A stretch of 64,000 nucleotides of DNA from Marinobacter fonticola (GTDB taxonomy: Bacteria; Pseudomonadota; Gammaproteobacteria; Pseudomonadales; Oleiphilaceae). Positions 51,808 to 60,321 of the stretch are shown piece after piece. Under the pieces are notes generated by a model. That model was not told the DNA's origin. It was given only the letters and a program-made list of their open reading frames with translations, and did no database searches. Made by a program: the position numbers and the translations under genes. The stretch lies in NCBI RefSeq assembly GCF_008122265.1, contig NZ_CP043042.1, forward strand, positions 3,100,001 to 3,164,000, given 5' to 3'. The first letter of the stretch is position 1; each line of letters starts with the position of its first letter.

Positions 51808-52036
51808 ATTTACTTGGATTAAAGTTAAATATGTAGCCACTTATCCTATGTTATGGTCATTATCCGACGAATTGCTTTCTAGTAGCGGTTGGTTTTCCCA
51901 TGTGCAAATATCGGGTTAACGTAGCGATGCGCACCCCATGGCGTGTAGTTGTGTTATCGCCAAACGGAAAGCAATGCCTTTTGTAAGACAATAAATACTG
52001 AACTGCTTATGCAGCCTTAACCGAGAACCAAAGTTA

Positions 52037-52196
52037 TAGAGGGTGTTGCAAAACGTAGCGAGCGAAGGCCAGGCAAGGCGAAAATCCGCGAAAAAGCGCA
52101 GTTTACTAGTAGTAAATGAGCATTTTGATCGGACTCGCGCACGAGCGGATTTTCAACGCCGCATGGCCGAGCACAGTAGTTTTGCAACACCCTCTA
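52037..52196. mobile_element. MITE-like element flanked by TA, 16-bp perfect terminal inverted repeats
   Basis: GAGGGTGTTGCAAAAC at 52039 is mirrored perfectly by GTTTTGCAACACCCTC ending at 52194, and each end is bordered by TA, as left by IS630/Tc1-mariner-type transposition. Inner pairs (AAAATCCGC/GCGGATTTT) and the central TTTACTAGTAGTAAA palindrome allow the 156-bp body to fold. No gene inside. It lies in the 434-bp gap between the split polymerase and kaiC-like genes, of which the remainder (51808-52036) shows nothing else. Confidence 0.78.
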
Positions 52197-52241
52197 CAGG
52201 TTAGGTGCTCGCAGCTGCCAGTAGTGTAGGAGAAAACCTGC

Positions 52242-53702
52242 TTGGTTGAACGTATATCCACCGGCATTGCCGGTCTCGATGAAATTAGTGAGGGTGGGCT
52301 ACTAAGCCAGAAAACCTACATGATCAACGGAGGGCCCGGCAGCGGCAAAACGACGCTCTGCCTGCACTTCCTCGCTCAGAATCCGGAAGAAGACGCGCTC
52401 TACGTCACTTTCGACAAAAATACCCGCGTCATTCGCTGGTTTGCCGAAAGCCTCGGCTTGATGACCTCAAACCTGCATTTCGAAGACCTTTCGCCACGCG
52501 ATATCGATGAAGAGCTGCAATCGTCCTTTGATGTGATACCCAGCTCAGAGCTTGGCCTGGGTCCGATGCTCAAGAAAATCTGTGAGGCGGTCGATCGACA
52601 CAAGCCGCGGCGCGTCGTCATCGAGCCTATGTCCACCCTTCTCTATCTTTCGCCCGACAGCTACCAGTTCCGGCGGCAGTGCCAAGCGCTTTTCAACTAC
52701 ATTACCGACGCCGGGGCAACAGTAATATTTACCTCCGAAGCCGGATCGGCCTCCCAGCAAAACAATACCGGTGGCGATCTCCAGTTCATTTGCGACGGTG
52801 TTATCGAATTGCAGAACATGCGTGAAGGCCGGAGTATCAGCGTGACCAAATTCCGTGGCTCGGGCTACTCGGAAGGGGCGCACTTCATGCGACTGACTTC
52901 ACACGGCATGGCCGTATATCCCCGTCTCATCCCTGAAGATCACGTCCGCGAGTTCCGGCGGGAGACCGTTTCCAGCGAGATCGACGAGATCGACAAGCTG
53001 CTCCACGGTGGCATTGACCGCGGTACAGTGACGATTCTCTCCGGCCCGTCCGGTGTCGGTAAGACGACACTCGGCATGCAATTCGTCCGGGCTGCGGCGA
53101 GGCGCGACGAACGCAGTGTGGTTTATAGTTTCGAGGAAAGCTCGCAAACCATGTTGCACCGCTGCCGAGCCATAAAGATGCCGGTTGACGACATGATCGA
53201 CGATGGCGCCCTGAAGATCAGAAATATCGAACCCATGCTCTATTCGCCGGATGAGCTCGCGCTTTCAGTGCGACGCGAGGTGGAAGAGCGCGGGGTAAAG
53301 ACCGTCATGCTGGACAGTTCATCCGGATATCGCCTCTCGGTTTCAAAACTTTCCGTGGCCGGCGAAGATATTGTTGAACGACTGCATGCGCTGTGCCGGT
53401 ACTTGGTGGGCGTGGGCGTTACGGTCATCATCGTCAATGAAACACACACGATCTCCTCCGATAACGTGCAGCCTACGGAACTGGGCATCAGCCATCTCGG
53501 AGATACACTCATTCTCATGCGCTATCTCGAAGTTGAAGGCGAAGTCAGGAAGACAATCGGCGTTCTTAAGAAGCGAACCGGCAATTTCGAAAAAAGCCTG
53601 CGCGAGTTCGAGATCAGCGACGACGGCATTAAGGTCGGCGCTCCCTTACGTCACTTGCAAGGTATTTTGCGCGGCTTGCCCTCGAACTACTCCACGAAGT
53701 AG
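52242..53702 (+). CDS. KaiC-like double-domain RecA-family ATPase
   Basis: A 486-residue protein with two KaiC/Rad55-like domains. Walker A motifs are GGPGSGKT (residues 30-37) and GPSGVGKT (about 268-275). In the first domain the catalytic glutamate pair of KaiC is replaced (YVTFDKNTRV), while the second keeps it (YSFEESS). In the C-terminal region ELGISHLGDTLILMRY aligns by eye with the KaiC phosphorylation segment: the Ser431 equivalent is kept, the Thr432 equivalent is His. Start is TTG at 52242, with AGGAG nine bases upstream. No kaiA or kaiB is adjacent; a c-di-GMP protein gene follows after 35 bp. A clock role is not implied; KaiC homologues in other bacteria act in stress and biofilm control. 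Confidence 0.88.
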   Translation: MVERISTGIAGLDEISEGGLLSQKTYMINGGPGSGKTTLCLHFLAQNPEEDALYVTFDKNTRVIRWFAESLGLMTSNLHFEDLSPRDIDEELQSSFDVIPSSELGLGPMLKKICEAVDRHKPRRVVIEPMSTLLYLSPDSYQFRRQCQALFNYITDAGATVIFTSEAGSASQQNNTGGDLQFICDGVIELQNMREGRSISVTKFRGSGYSEGAHFMRLTSHGMAVYPRLIPEDHVREFRRETVSSEIDEIDKLLHGGIDRGTVTILSGPSGVGKTTLGMQFVRAAARRDERSVVYSFEESSQTMLHRCRAIKMPVDDMIDDGALKIRNIEPMLYSPDELALSVRREVEERGVKTVMLDSSSGYRLSVSKLSVAGEDIVERLHALCRYLVGVGVTVIIVNETHTISSDNVQPTELGISHLGDTLILMRYLEVEGEVRKTIGVLKKRTGNFEKSLREFEISDDGIKVGAPLRHLQGILRGLPSNYSTK

Positions 53703-53737
53703 GAAGTCGTTGCGACATACTGATTAAGGAGCGCTTT

Positions 53738-56023
53738 TTGGCAAGGCTATTCGTCTCAGTTGGCCATACGGGCAACGAACGCATCTTCCGGGATGTGCTT
53801 CCCGACTACGCGTTGGATTTCTCAAAATCGGGCCGGCTGCCCGAGACGCCTTTCGATATAGCCGTTCTGGACCTGAACGCCTTCAGCCGTTTGCGCCAAG
53901 ACCTAAGTGCCCTTCGCCGTCTCAACGCCCCAATCGTACTCCCCGTACTCCTCATCTTGCGCGAGAGCCAGATGGCTCAGGTCCGCCATTTGCTCGGTAG
54001 CGAAGTCGACGAGGTGCTATTAAAGCCCCTAAGCAGCGCCAACCTGGCGGCCAGAGTCGACAATCTTGTGCGCGCGCGGGCGCTCTCCGAAAAACAGCAA
54101 ACCGAGCTGGATTCTGCGCGCCAAGATCGCCTTCGCACCCATAGAGCGTACAAGGTATTGGCGGCTTGTAACGAGACCGTGCTACGCGGCGATACCGAGG
54201 GCCAGCTCATCGGTGCCGTCCTGCAGAATGTAATCGAGCTCAGCGACTACAATCTGGCCTGGGTGGGCGTCGCCCGTCACGACGAGCAACACAGCATCGA
54301 GGTCCTGGCCCATGCGGGCCATCTGGAACCGTTCATGAAGCAGCTCATCGTCCGCTGGCAGGACGATGCCTACAGTTATGGCCCCTCTGGCCGGGCCATC
54401 AAGGAGCAGCGAGCTATCGTTTGCCAGAACGTGGAAACCGATCCCGACTATGCGCCCTGGCGCGAAGCCGCCCAGGCCCACGGCATCGCGGCCACCCTGG
54501 CGCTGCCCATGGCGTTCGACGCCGGCGAAAATGGCGTGCTGGCGATCTACAGCGCGCTTCCCAATGCCTTCAACGCCGATGAGATCATGCTATTGGAGCG
54601 ACTCGCCGCCAATCTATCCTACGGGGTCAGCGCTTTGCGCACGCGTACCGATTTGAAGGAGCAACGTAGTCTGGCGTGGGACCGTGCTTATCGGGACGCC
54701 CTCACCCACCTGCCGAACCGGCATTGGGTAATGGAAGAGCTGAACAAATTGGATATCGAAGTCGCCCGCCACAAGCGCTATGCGGCCGTCCTTTTTATCG
54801 ACCTCGACGGCTTCAAACGCATTAACGATAGCCTGGGCCATGAAGTAGGCGACCGCCTGCTCCATCGTGTAGCCGAGCGCCTCAGGAGCATTGCCCGGGA
54901 AGAAGATTTTGTCGCCCGGTTGGGCGGTGACGAGTTCCTGATACTGATGCGTTTCGACCCATCCGATGACGCTATCGCCGCTGCTGAAGTCCCGCGCGAT
55001 GCGGTTGCCGAAGCAGCGGCGCAACTGGCCCGACGCCTGGTGGACGGACTGAGTCAGTCGTTCGAGGATGCCGAAATGGAACACCACCTGGGTAGTAGCA
55101 TCGGCATCAGCCTGTATCCGGACGACACCGATCAGGCTCGCAGCCTGGTCAACTGCGCCGATATTGCCATGTACGAAGCTAAATCCGCTGGCGGCGGCGA
55201 TTTTCGCTTTTACTACAACGATCTGTCCGTGCGCCAGCGAGATAAGCTCACGCTCAAGAACGACCTTTACAAAGCAGTCAACGACCGCGCCTTCACCGCC
55301 TATTTCCAGCCCATCGTCAACATCGAGACTGGCCAAACGGAGTATGTCGAGGCGCTGATGAGGCTCAATCGTCCGGACGGCACCGTGGTCTCCCCGATGG
55401 AGTTCCTGCAAACCCTGGAGGAAACCGGACTCATCGCGCGCACCGGACAGCTGATGCTGGACGAAGCCGGGCACACCCTGGCTCACTGCCGGGAAATCGA
55501 GCCCGACTTGTGCCTGGCATTGAACCTTTCGGTGAATCAACTTTGGCAGGCGGACTTGGTGGAGCAGCTTGAGCACATGCTTGAGAAATACAAACTGCCA
55601 CCGGCCGCATTGATGCTGGAACTCACCGAAGGCTCGATGATTTCGGACGTGCGCAAAATGGAAGCCTTTCTCCAGCAGCTGCATGCGCAAGGCTACGAAA
55701 TTGCTATCGACGATTTCGGCACCGGCTATTCCTCTCTAAGCCGGCTCAGGGCGCTGCCCGTGAGCAAACTCAAACTCGATAAGTCGTTTCTTACCCAAGT
55801 GCCGCAAAACCGGGAAAGCCTGGACATGGTCAAGGCCGTGCTGCAGATGAGCAACAGCTTGAACATCACGATGGTCGCGGAAGGTATCGAAACCGAAGAG
55901 CAGCTCGAAGCGCTGCGCCAGCTCCGCTGTCCCTTGGGACAAGGCTACCTGTTCGCCCGGCCGATGCCCGCCGCCGAGTTGTTGAACTACCTTCTAGCCA
56001 ACAAAAAGCAGAACACTATTTAA
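53738..56023 (+). CDS. Receiver-like / GAF / GGDEF / EAL c-di-GMP signalling protein
   Basis: A 761-residue protein. An N-terminal receiver-like fold (~1-115; no clear phosphoryl-Asp signature could be assigned) is followed by a GAF domain (~150-300), a GGDEF domain with RLGGDEF near residue 394 and the inhibitory-site RxxD (REED) five residues before it, and an EAL domain with YVEALMR near 537, DDFGTGYSS, KLDKSF and EGIETEE. Both catalytic motifs look intact, so it may make and break c-di-GMP, or one activity may be regulatory. The start is TTG, as in the KaiC-like gene 35 bp upstream, which implies a joint operon. Its 3' end lies inside a tandem repeat. Confidence 0.9.
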   Translation: MARLFVSVGHTGNERIFRDVLPDYALDFSKSGRLPETPFDIAVLDLNAFSRLRQDLSALRRLNAPIVLPVLLILRESQMAQVRHLLGSEVDEVLLKPLSSANLAARVDNLVRARALSEKQQTELDSARQDRLRTHRAYKVLAACNETVLRGDTEGQLIGAVLQNVIELSDYNLAWVGVARHDEQHSIEVLAHAGHLEPFMKQLIVRWQDDAYSYGPSGRAIKEQRAIVCQNVETDPDYAPWREAAQAHGIAATLALPMAFDAGENGVLAIYSALPNAFNADEIMLLERLAANLSYGVSALRTRTDLKEQRSLAWDRAYRDALTHLPNRHWVMEELNKLDIEVARHKRYAAVLFIDLDGFKRINDSLGHEVGDRLLHRVAERLRSIAREEDFVARLGGDEFLILMRFDPSDDAIAAAEVPRDAVAEAAAQLARRLVDGLSQSFEDAEMEHHLGSSIGISLYPDDTDQARSLVNCADIAMYEAKSAGGGDFRFYYNDLSVRQRDKLTLKNDLYKAVNDRAFTAYFQPIVNIETGQTEYVEALMRLNRPDGTVVSPMEFLQTLEETGLIARTGQLMLDEAGHTLAHCREIEPDLCLALNLSVNQLWQADLVEQLEHMLEKYKLPPAALMLELTEGSMISDVRKMEAFLQQLHAQGYEIAIDDFGTGYSSLSRLRALPVSKLKLDKSFLTQVPQNRESLDMVKAVLQMSNSLNITMVAEGIETEEQLEALRQLRCPLGQGYLFARPMPAAELLNYLLANKKQNTI

Positions 56024-56135
56024 TCAACAATCATCCTCTAATCAACAACCACCCTATAATCAACAATGACCCTCTAGCCAACAATCACTATCCAGTCCCC
56101 AATTGCTATCCAGTCCACAAAAAGCGGAACACTAC
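55993..56135. repeat. 18-bp tandem repeats and a duplicated gene end
   Basis: Six consecutive 18-bp units run from 56019 to about 56126, such as TCTAATCAACAACCACCC and TATAATCAACAATGACCC. The outer parts are also related: CAACAAAAAGCAGAACACTA at the end of the GGDEF-EAL gene reappears as CCACAAAAAGCGGAACACTA at about 56116-56135. The repeat separates the c-di-GMP gene from the convergent phosphatase gene. Confidence 0.7.
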
Positions 56136-56455
56136 AGGCGGATAGCCTGAACCACCCGTGCCTTCAGTAGCTCCACCAGTTCGGGGTCCATGAAGGGAAA
56201 GCGATCCGGTATATCCAGGCAGACCAAAGTCTTGTCTTCGAATTGCAACGGGAAGGCATTTCGCAGCCATTCTTGGTGGAAGGGCTCCATAACCACCACC
56301 GTATCGGCCCATTCGATCAGATCCGCCGACACCGGCCGGTTAGCTTCGGGGCTAATGCCGGCACTCAGAGGTTCGACATCGGGATAGGTTGAAAAAATCG
56401 CCTCGGCCGTCGGGCTGCGAAGCCGGTTCTCGCTACAGACGAAAAGCAGTTTCAT
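56132..56455 (-). CDS. Low-molecular-weight protein-tyrosine-phosphatase-like protein
   Basis: A 107-residue protein, shorter than typical LMW phosphatases (~150). The opening MKLLFVCSENRLRSPTAE contains CX5R (Cys7 to Arg13), the phosphate-binding loop, followed by the SPTAE helix. The usual aspartate general acid in a DP motif near the C-terminus may be DIPDRFPFMDP. This short group is widespread in proteobacteria with unknown substrate. Its start overlaps the stop of the TetR gene by 4 bp, so the two form an operon. Its stop codon touches the duplicated repeat. Confidence 0.82.
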   Translation of the reverse strand: MKLLFVCSENRLRSPTAEAIFSTYPDVEPLSAGISPEANRPVSADLIEWADTVVVMEPFHQEWLRNAFPLQFEDKTLVCLDIPDRFPFMDPELVELLKARVVQAIRL

Positions 56456-57045
56456 GAGATAGCTCCTCCAGGGTTCGCCATCGCGTCCAACAGCCGTTCC
56501 GCGGCTGCACGAGCCTTAACCCCCGCCTTGAGATCACCCATTACGTGGGCCTGGACGATAGCCCCCTCCTTCAACATGATCACTGCCTCAGAGACTGACT
56601 CGACGCTGCGGGGATCGTCAATGACCTGTGCAACGTGCCGACGGATCAATTCGGCAATCGACTGTTTGTGATGCGCGCATTGACGATGGATCGGGTGTTC
56701 CAAGTCGCCAAACTCGGCACTGACATTGATGAAGAAGCAGCCATGGAACGGCTGCATTTCCTCGTCTCGTTGGTTGAACCAGTCATCGAGTGCTTCGAAT
56801 AGGGCCACCAGCGCAGCCCGGCCGGACCTCGCGTTATCGACCCGAGCGGTTAACCAAGCGGTAAACCGGCGGTCCCGGTAGTCCACCGTAGCGGCAACCA
56901 GATCCTCCTTGCTGGCGAAATGGTGGTATAGCGTTTTCTTCGCCACGCCGGAAACCTCCAGCACGCGATTGATGCCGACCGCATGCACCCCGTGCCGGTA
57001 GAACAAGTCAAAAGCAACGCTGACCAAGTGCTCCCGTTTACTCAC
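56452..57045 (-). CDS. TetR-family transcriptional regulator
   Basis: A 197-residue repressor. The N-terminal helix-turn-helix is clear: LFYRHGVHAVGINRVLEVSGVAKKTLYHHFASKEDLVAATV. The C-terminal domain is a ligand-binding type like that of NemR/AcuR-like regulators (WLTARVDNARSGRAALVALFEALDDWF). It is divergent from the HPP gene, with two overlapping palindromes of TGTCTAC/GTAGAC type in between, which probably are its operators. It is co-transcribed with the small phosphatase. Confidence 0.92.
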   Translation of the reverse strand: MSKREHLVSVAFDLFYRHGVHAVGINRVLEVSGVAKKTLYHHFASKEDLVAATVDYRDRRFTAWLTARVDNARSGRAALVALFEALDDWFNQRDEEMQPFHGCFFINVSAEFGDLEHPIHRQCAHHKQSIAELIRRHVAQVIDDPRSVESVSEAVIMLKEGAIVQAHVMGDLKAGVKARAAAERLLDAMANPGGAIS

Positions 57046-57110
57046 ACGACGACTCTCCGCTATTCGATGCCGTTATTCGATGCCGCCATATTGACACTGG
57101 CAGACAAAAC

Positions 57111-57140
57111 TGTCTACCGTAAGTAGACAAACCGGTCTAC
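57111..57140. promoter_or_regulatory. Overlapping operator palindromes for the TetR regulator
   Basis: TGTCTAC-CGTAA-GTAGACA (57111-57129) and GTAGAC-AAACCG-GTCTAC (57123-57140) are perfect inverted repeats that share their middle half-site. They lie between the divergent TetR and HPP genes, 16 bp before the HPP start. The half-site resembles that known for NemR-type regulators (TAGAC/GTCTA). Confidence 0.75.
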
Positions 57141-57155
57141 CACAACGAGGTCGTC

Positions 57156-57635
57156 ATGAAATATCCGCTCAACCTGACACAGTACAAAGCAGCCCTGCTA
57201 GCTGGCCTAGGCGCGGCTACCTGTATCACCGCGCTCAGCCTCCTCGGTACGCTCAACAGCGCCATAGCGCTGATGGCGCCCTTCGGGGCCACCATGGTGA
57301 TCCTGTTCGGTCTACCCGAAAGTCCTCTCGCACAGCCTCGCAATATCGTAATGGGTCATGTGCTGACCGCTGCGGTGGGGCTCGCCGTCGCGATGTTGCT
57401 CGGTGTGCATGCCTGGTCCCTCGGGTTGGCCGTGGGCTTGGCTGTAACGTTGATGCTGGTCACCCACACAACACATCCCCCGGCAGGCGCGAATCCTCTG
57501 TTAATCATGCTTACCGGCGAGGACTGGCATTTCCTGCTGATGCCCGTGGCTGCCGGCGCACTCGCTATCGTTGCGTTTGGCTACCTGTATCACCGGATCG
57601 TCTCGGGACAGACTTATCCGACAAGATGGTTATGA
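57156..57635 (+). CDS. HPP-family membrane protein
   Basis: A 159-residue protein with four membrane helices. The family signatures APFGATMVILFGLPESPLAQPRN and THPPAGANP are both present. HPP proteins of cyanobacteria and plants have been linked to nitrite transport across membranes, but bacterial members are mostly uncharacterised. It is probably controlled by the divergent TetR regulator via palindromes in the shared promoter region. Confidence 0.88.
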   Translation: MKYPLNLTQYKAALLAGLGAATCITALSLLGTLNSAIALMAPFGATMVILFGLPESPLAQPRNIVMGHVLTAAVGLAVAMLLGVHAWSLGLAVGLAVTLMLVTHTTHPPAGANPLLIMLTGEDWHFLLMPVAAGALAIVAFGYLYHRIVSGQTYPTRWL

Positions 57636-57666
57636 ATAGTGCGCCAGCGGTTCTGCGCTACACTTT

Positions 57667-57703
57667 CCCCGCTAGCCATCGACTTTCTCGCTGGCTAGCG
57701 GGG
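57667..57703 (+). terminator. Perfect 11-bp stem-loop between HPP and ABC-transporter genes
   Basis: CCCCGCTAGCC and GGCTAGCGGGG pair perfectly around a 15-base loop, 31 bp after the HPP stop and 34 bp before the ABC ATPase start. There is no T-run. A rho-independent terminator or processing hairpin is possible. Confidence 0.5.
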
Positions 57704-57737
57704 CACCCACTACTCATCGATAAACCAAGAACCCGCC

Positions 57738-58346
57738 ATGCCTGCATCTTCCAGCTGTCTCCATCTGGACACCGTCGCCGTCGGCAGTATTAGCGGCGTC
57801 ACGCTGACCGTGAATCCGGGCGAAGTCGTCTGCATTTCGGGTCCGTCAGGTGGCGGTAAAAGCCGCTTGCTGCGGGCCATCGCCGATATCGAAGCCCATG
57901 GCGGGCGCATTCGGCTCGATGGTCAGGATCAGCAGTCGCTGGCCGGGCACGCCTGGCGCCGCCGAGTCTTGATGATTCCGGCAGATAACCCGTGGTGGTT
58001 CGATCAGGTGGGCGACCACTTCCTCGGATCGATGCCACGCAGCGACTTGGAAGCCCTGGGTTTCGACAGCGATGTCTCGACTTGGCCGGTCAGCCGTCTG
58101 TCCACTGGAGAGCGCCAGCGGCTGGCGCTGTTGCGCGCTCTGGTGCTCGAACCCGACGTCCTGCTATTGGACGAACCCACCAGCAACCTGGACCCCGATC
58201 GCGTGGTTGCGACGGAAACGTGGTTACTACAGCAGATTCGTTCCCGCCGGATGCCGACGCTCTGGGTCGCTCACGATCCCGAACAGATCGCCCGCATCGC
58301 TGATCGCCATTTCCGCCTGCGATCCAACGGACTGGAGGCCGTGTAA
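57738..58346 (+). CDS. fetA: ABC-transporter ATPase, FetA-like
   Basis: A 202-residue ATPase. GPSGGGKS is Walker A (~35-42), LSTGERQRLALLRAL the signature motif, and VLLLDEPTSNLD Walker B. The short length and the next gene, a FetB-type permease, identify it with E. coli FetA (YbbL). FetAB is reported to export iron and raise resistance to oxidative stress. Its stop overlaps the permease ATG by one base (TAATG), so they are coupled. Confidence 0.88.
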   Translation: MPASSSCLHLDTVAVGSISGVTLTVNPGEVVCISGPSGGGKSRLLRAIADIEAHGGRIRLDGQDQQSLAGHAWRRRVLMIPADNPWWFDQVGDHFLGSMPRSDLEALGFDSDVSTWPVSRLSTGERQRLALLRALVLEPDVLLLDEPTSNLDPDRVVATETWLLQQIRSRRMPTLWVAHDPEQIARIADRHFRLRSNGLEAV

Positions 58347-59152
58347 TGGAAGTAATCGATATTGCCTGGTGGAAGCTGGCGTTAGCGTCGGGGCTGGTGA
58401 TGCTGCTCGCGGGCTTCACCTACGCGGGCCGGCTTGGGATGACGCGCAGCCTGTTGATCGCGGCACTGCGAACCGTCATACAGCTTGCACTTATCGGGCT
58501 GGTGCTCGAAGCGTTGTTCGCCAGCGCCGGTTTACTTTGGGTGCTGTTGCTCGCCGTCGTCATGCTGCTGGTCGCCGGTCGGGAGGTGATGGCGCGGCAA
58601 AGCCGGCGCTTAACGGGCTTCTGGGCTTTCGGTCTGGGTACCGGGGCTATGTTCGTGTCGTCCTTTACGGTGACCGTGTTTATGCTGGTCGTGATTATCG
58701 GGCCCGAGCCGTGGTATGCGCCCCAGTACGCTATTCCCCTGCTGGGCATGATCCTCGGTAACGCCATGACCGGCATCGCACTCAGTCTGGACCGCCTGAC
58801 AGAGTCTGTCTGGCACCAGCGCACCGTGATCGAAGCGCGACTGATGCTGGGACAGACCTGGCGTGAAGCGGTGGGCGATGTCCGCCGCGACGCCATGCGC
58901 AGCGGCATGATTCCCTCCATCAACGCCATGGCCGCCGCCGGTATCGTCAGCCTGCCCGGCATGATGACGGGCCAGATCCTGGCCGGCAGCCCGCCGGGGG
59001 TGGCGGTGAAGTATCAAATTCTGGTGATGTTCGCGATCAACGTGGGGGCGGGCTTCGGCTCGGTCATCGCAGTGACCTGGGGGAGCCGCCGACTCTTCGA
59101 CGAGCGGGAACGCTTGAGACTGGATAGGCTGGAAAAGCGCTCAGGCGGCTGA
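58346..59152 (+). CDS. fetB: ABC-transporter permease, FetB-like
   Basis: A 268-residue membrane protein with about seven helices and family segments RLGMTRSLLIAALRTVIQLALIGLVLE, ALSLDRLTESVWHQRTVIEARLMLGQTWREA and INAMAAAGIVSLPGMMTGQILAGSPP (UPF0014/FetB pattern). The last is a conserved cytoplasmic loop. With the ATPase before it, it would export iron or another metal, which fits the oxidative-stress genes elsewhere in the window. Confidence 0.92.
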   Translation: MEVIDIAWWKLALASGLVMLLAGFTYAGRLGMTRSLLIAALRTVIQLALIGLVLEALFASAGLLWVLLLAVVMLLVAGREVMARQSRRLTGFWAFGLGTGAMFVSSFTVTVFMLVVIIGPEPWYAPQYAIPLLGMILGNAMTGIALSLDRLTESVWHQRTVIEARLMLGQTWREAVGDVRRDAMRSGMIPSINAMAAAGIVSLPGMMTGQILAGSPPGVAVKYQILVMFAINVGAGFGSVIAVTWGSRRLFDERERLRLDRLEKRSGG

Positions 59153-59161
59153 TGCTGTCGA

Positions 59162-60130
59162 CTAACCTCGGTAACGGCCTTCCCGGATATCGCGCCAGGA
59201 CACGTCCCAGGGCGATCTTATCCAGAGCCACAATGCGCGCAGCAAACCCGGCGGTACGGCCTTGCGCGTTCCCCCTGCCGTTGCATCCTTCAAAACCGGG
59301 GAATTCCGGTGTGCAGGTTGTGGTGGCGCTTGTTTTCGTGGTGGCGGTTGTTCCGGCTGACCCGCTGACTCCGAGAAAGGCGCTTCGACCTCCTGCGGTT
59401 CCGACCCTTCTGGCAAGGGTTCGATGAATGAGGCGGTCTCAATCGGCAGAGGGAGTTCGGCAACGCTGTGGCCGGCTTTCAGATGTTCGAGGTTTGCCAG
59501 CAAGCCCGCCTGCATCTGGTCCAGCAGGTGCCGCATCGCCACCGGCAGATCCGGTCGCTGTAACAGTTTACGAATATCGCTGCCCATGACTCTCACTTGC
59601 TGAATCACTTCGCGGCGCGCACGCTGCTCTTCGCGAGCAATCGCCAGTAGCTGCGTCTGCAGACGCTCCCGGTCCAGAGGTAAGCGGAAATCGGCAAAGG
59701 CCACACCGCGTCGCGTGAGCATGCCCCGGACCGCCAACGCTGTCCGCGACAGCCGCTTCAACGCGTCGATGTCGTTGCTGGCACCCACCAGCTTTGCCTC
59801 GTCAACGGGCGCGTCGCCCGAACTGATCTGCTCGATCAACGGCACGAGCCGGGAGAACAATCCGCCAATGCGACGATCCAGCTTCTCTAGGCGCAGGCGA
59901 ACTTCCGCATCTGAAAGGTTACGCACCTTACGCCCAAGGCCTTCGATAAAACGGGCCATATGGGGCTGGTCGTCCGATGCCACCGCCCCTTGCGCCAGCA
60001 TATCTTCGACGCTATGTTTTAGCCCCTCGATAGCACTGGCTGCAACGATCAGACGCTGCAGAAAAGTCCGGCTTTCCTCCAACTGCTGCAACGCACGGGT
60101 CGGTGTAAGTTCGGCTACGCCGTCTGCCAC
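59162..60130 (-). CDS. Hypothetical alpha-helical protein
   Basis: A 322-residue soluble protein without signal peptide. The first ~220 residues are mainly helical with many charged heptad-like stretches (FIEGLGRKVRNLSDAEVRLRLEKLDRRIGGL, LQTQLLAIAREEQRARREVIQQVRVM). A Pro/Gln-rich linker follows (~residues 240-290), then a Trp-rich C-terminus (ALWLWIRSPWDVSWRDIREGRY) that may be membrane-active or a peptide for binding a partner. I do not recognise a family. It converges on fetB, with a 9-bp gap. Confidence 0.75.
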   Translation of the reverse strand: MADGVAELTPTRALQQLEESRTFLQRLIVAASAIEGLKHSVEDMLAQGAVASDDQPHMARFIEGLGRKVRNLSDAEVRLRLEKLDRRIGGLFSRLVPLIEQISSGDAPVDEAKLVGASNDIDALKRLSRTALAVRGMLTRRGVAFADFRLPLDRERLQTQLLAIAREEQRARREVIQQVRVMGSDIRKLLQRPDLPVAMRHLLDQMQAGLLANLEHLKAGHSVAELPLPIETASFIEPLPEGSEPQEVEAPFSESAGQPEQPPPRKQAPPQPAHRNSPVLKDATAGGTRKAVPPGLLRALWLWIRSPWDVSWRDIREGRYRG

Positions 60131-60321
60131 TCTTGCCTCCAGTTTGTCCTACTTTTATACCGGGGTCCTACTTCTCTCCCGGGTTAGGGCTTCTCCCCAT
60201 CCCAGTTTAAGGATTGTCGCCCGCCATTCCAGCTATACCGGCTCACCAAGACGGATACGTGAAAGATCTAATGGGACAGAGATCACAACGTGATCCATCA
60301 CCACCGACCCGGCATCCTCCA

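Noticed and set aside
52242..53702. A circadian clock based on the KaiC-like protein
   Set aside because: No kaiA or kaiB is adjacent, the first ATPase domain lacks the usual glutamates and one of the two phosphorylation residues is changed. A true clock cannot be claimed.
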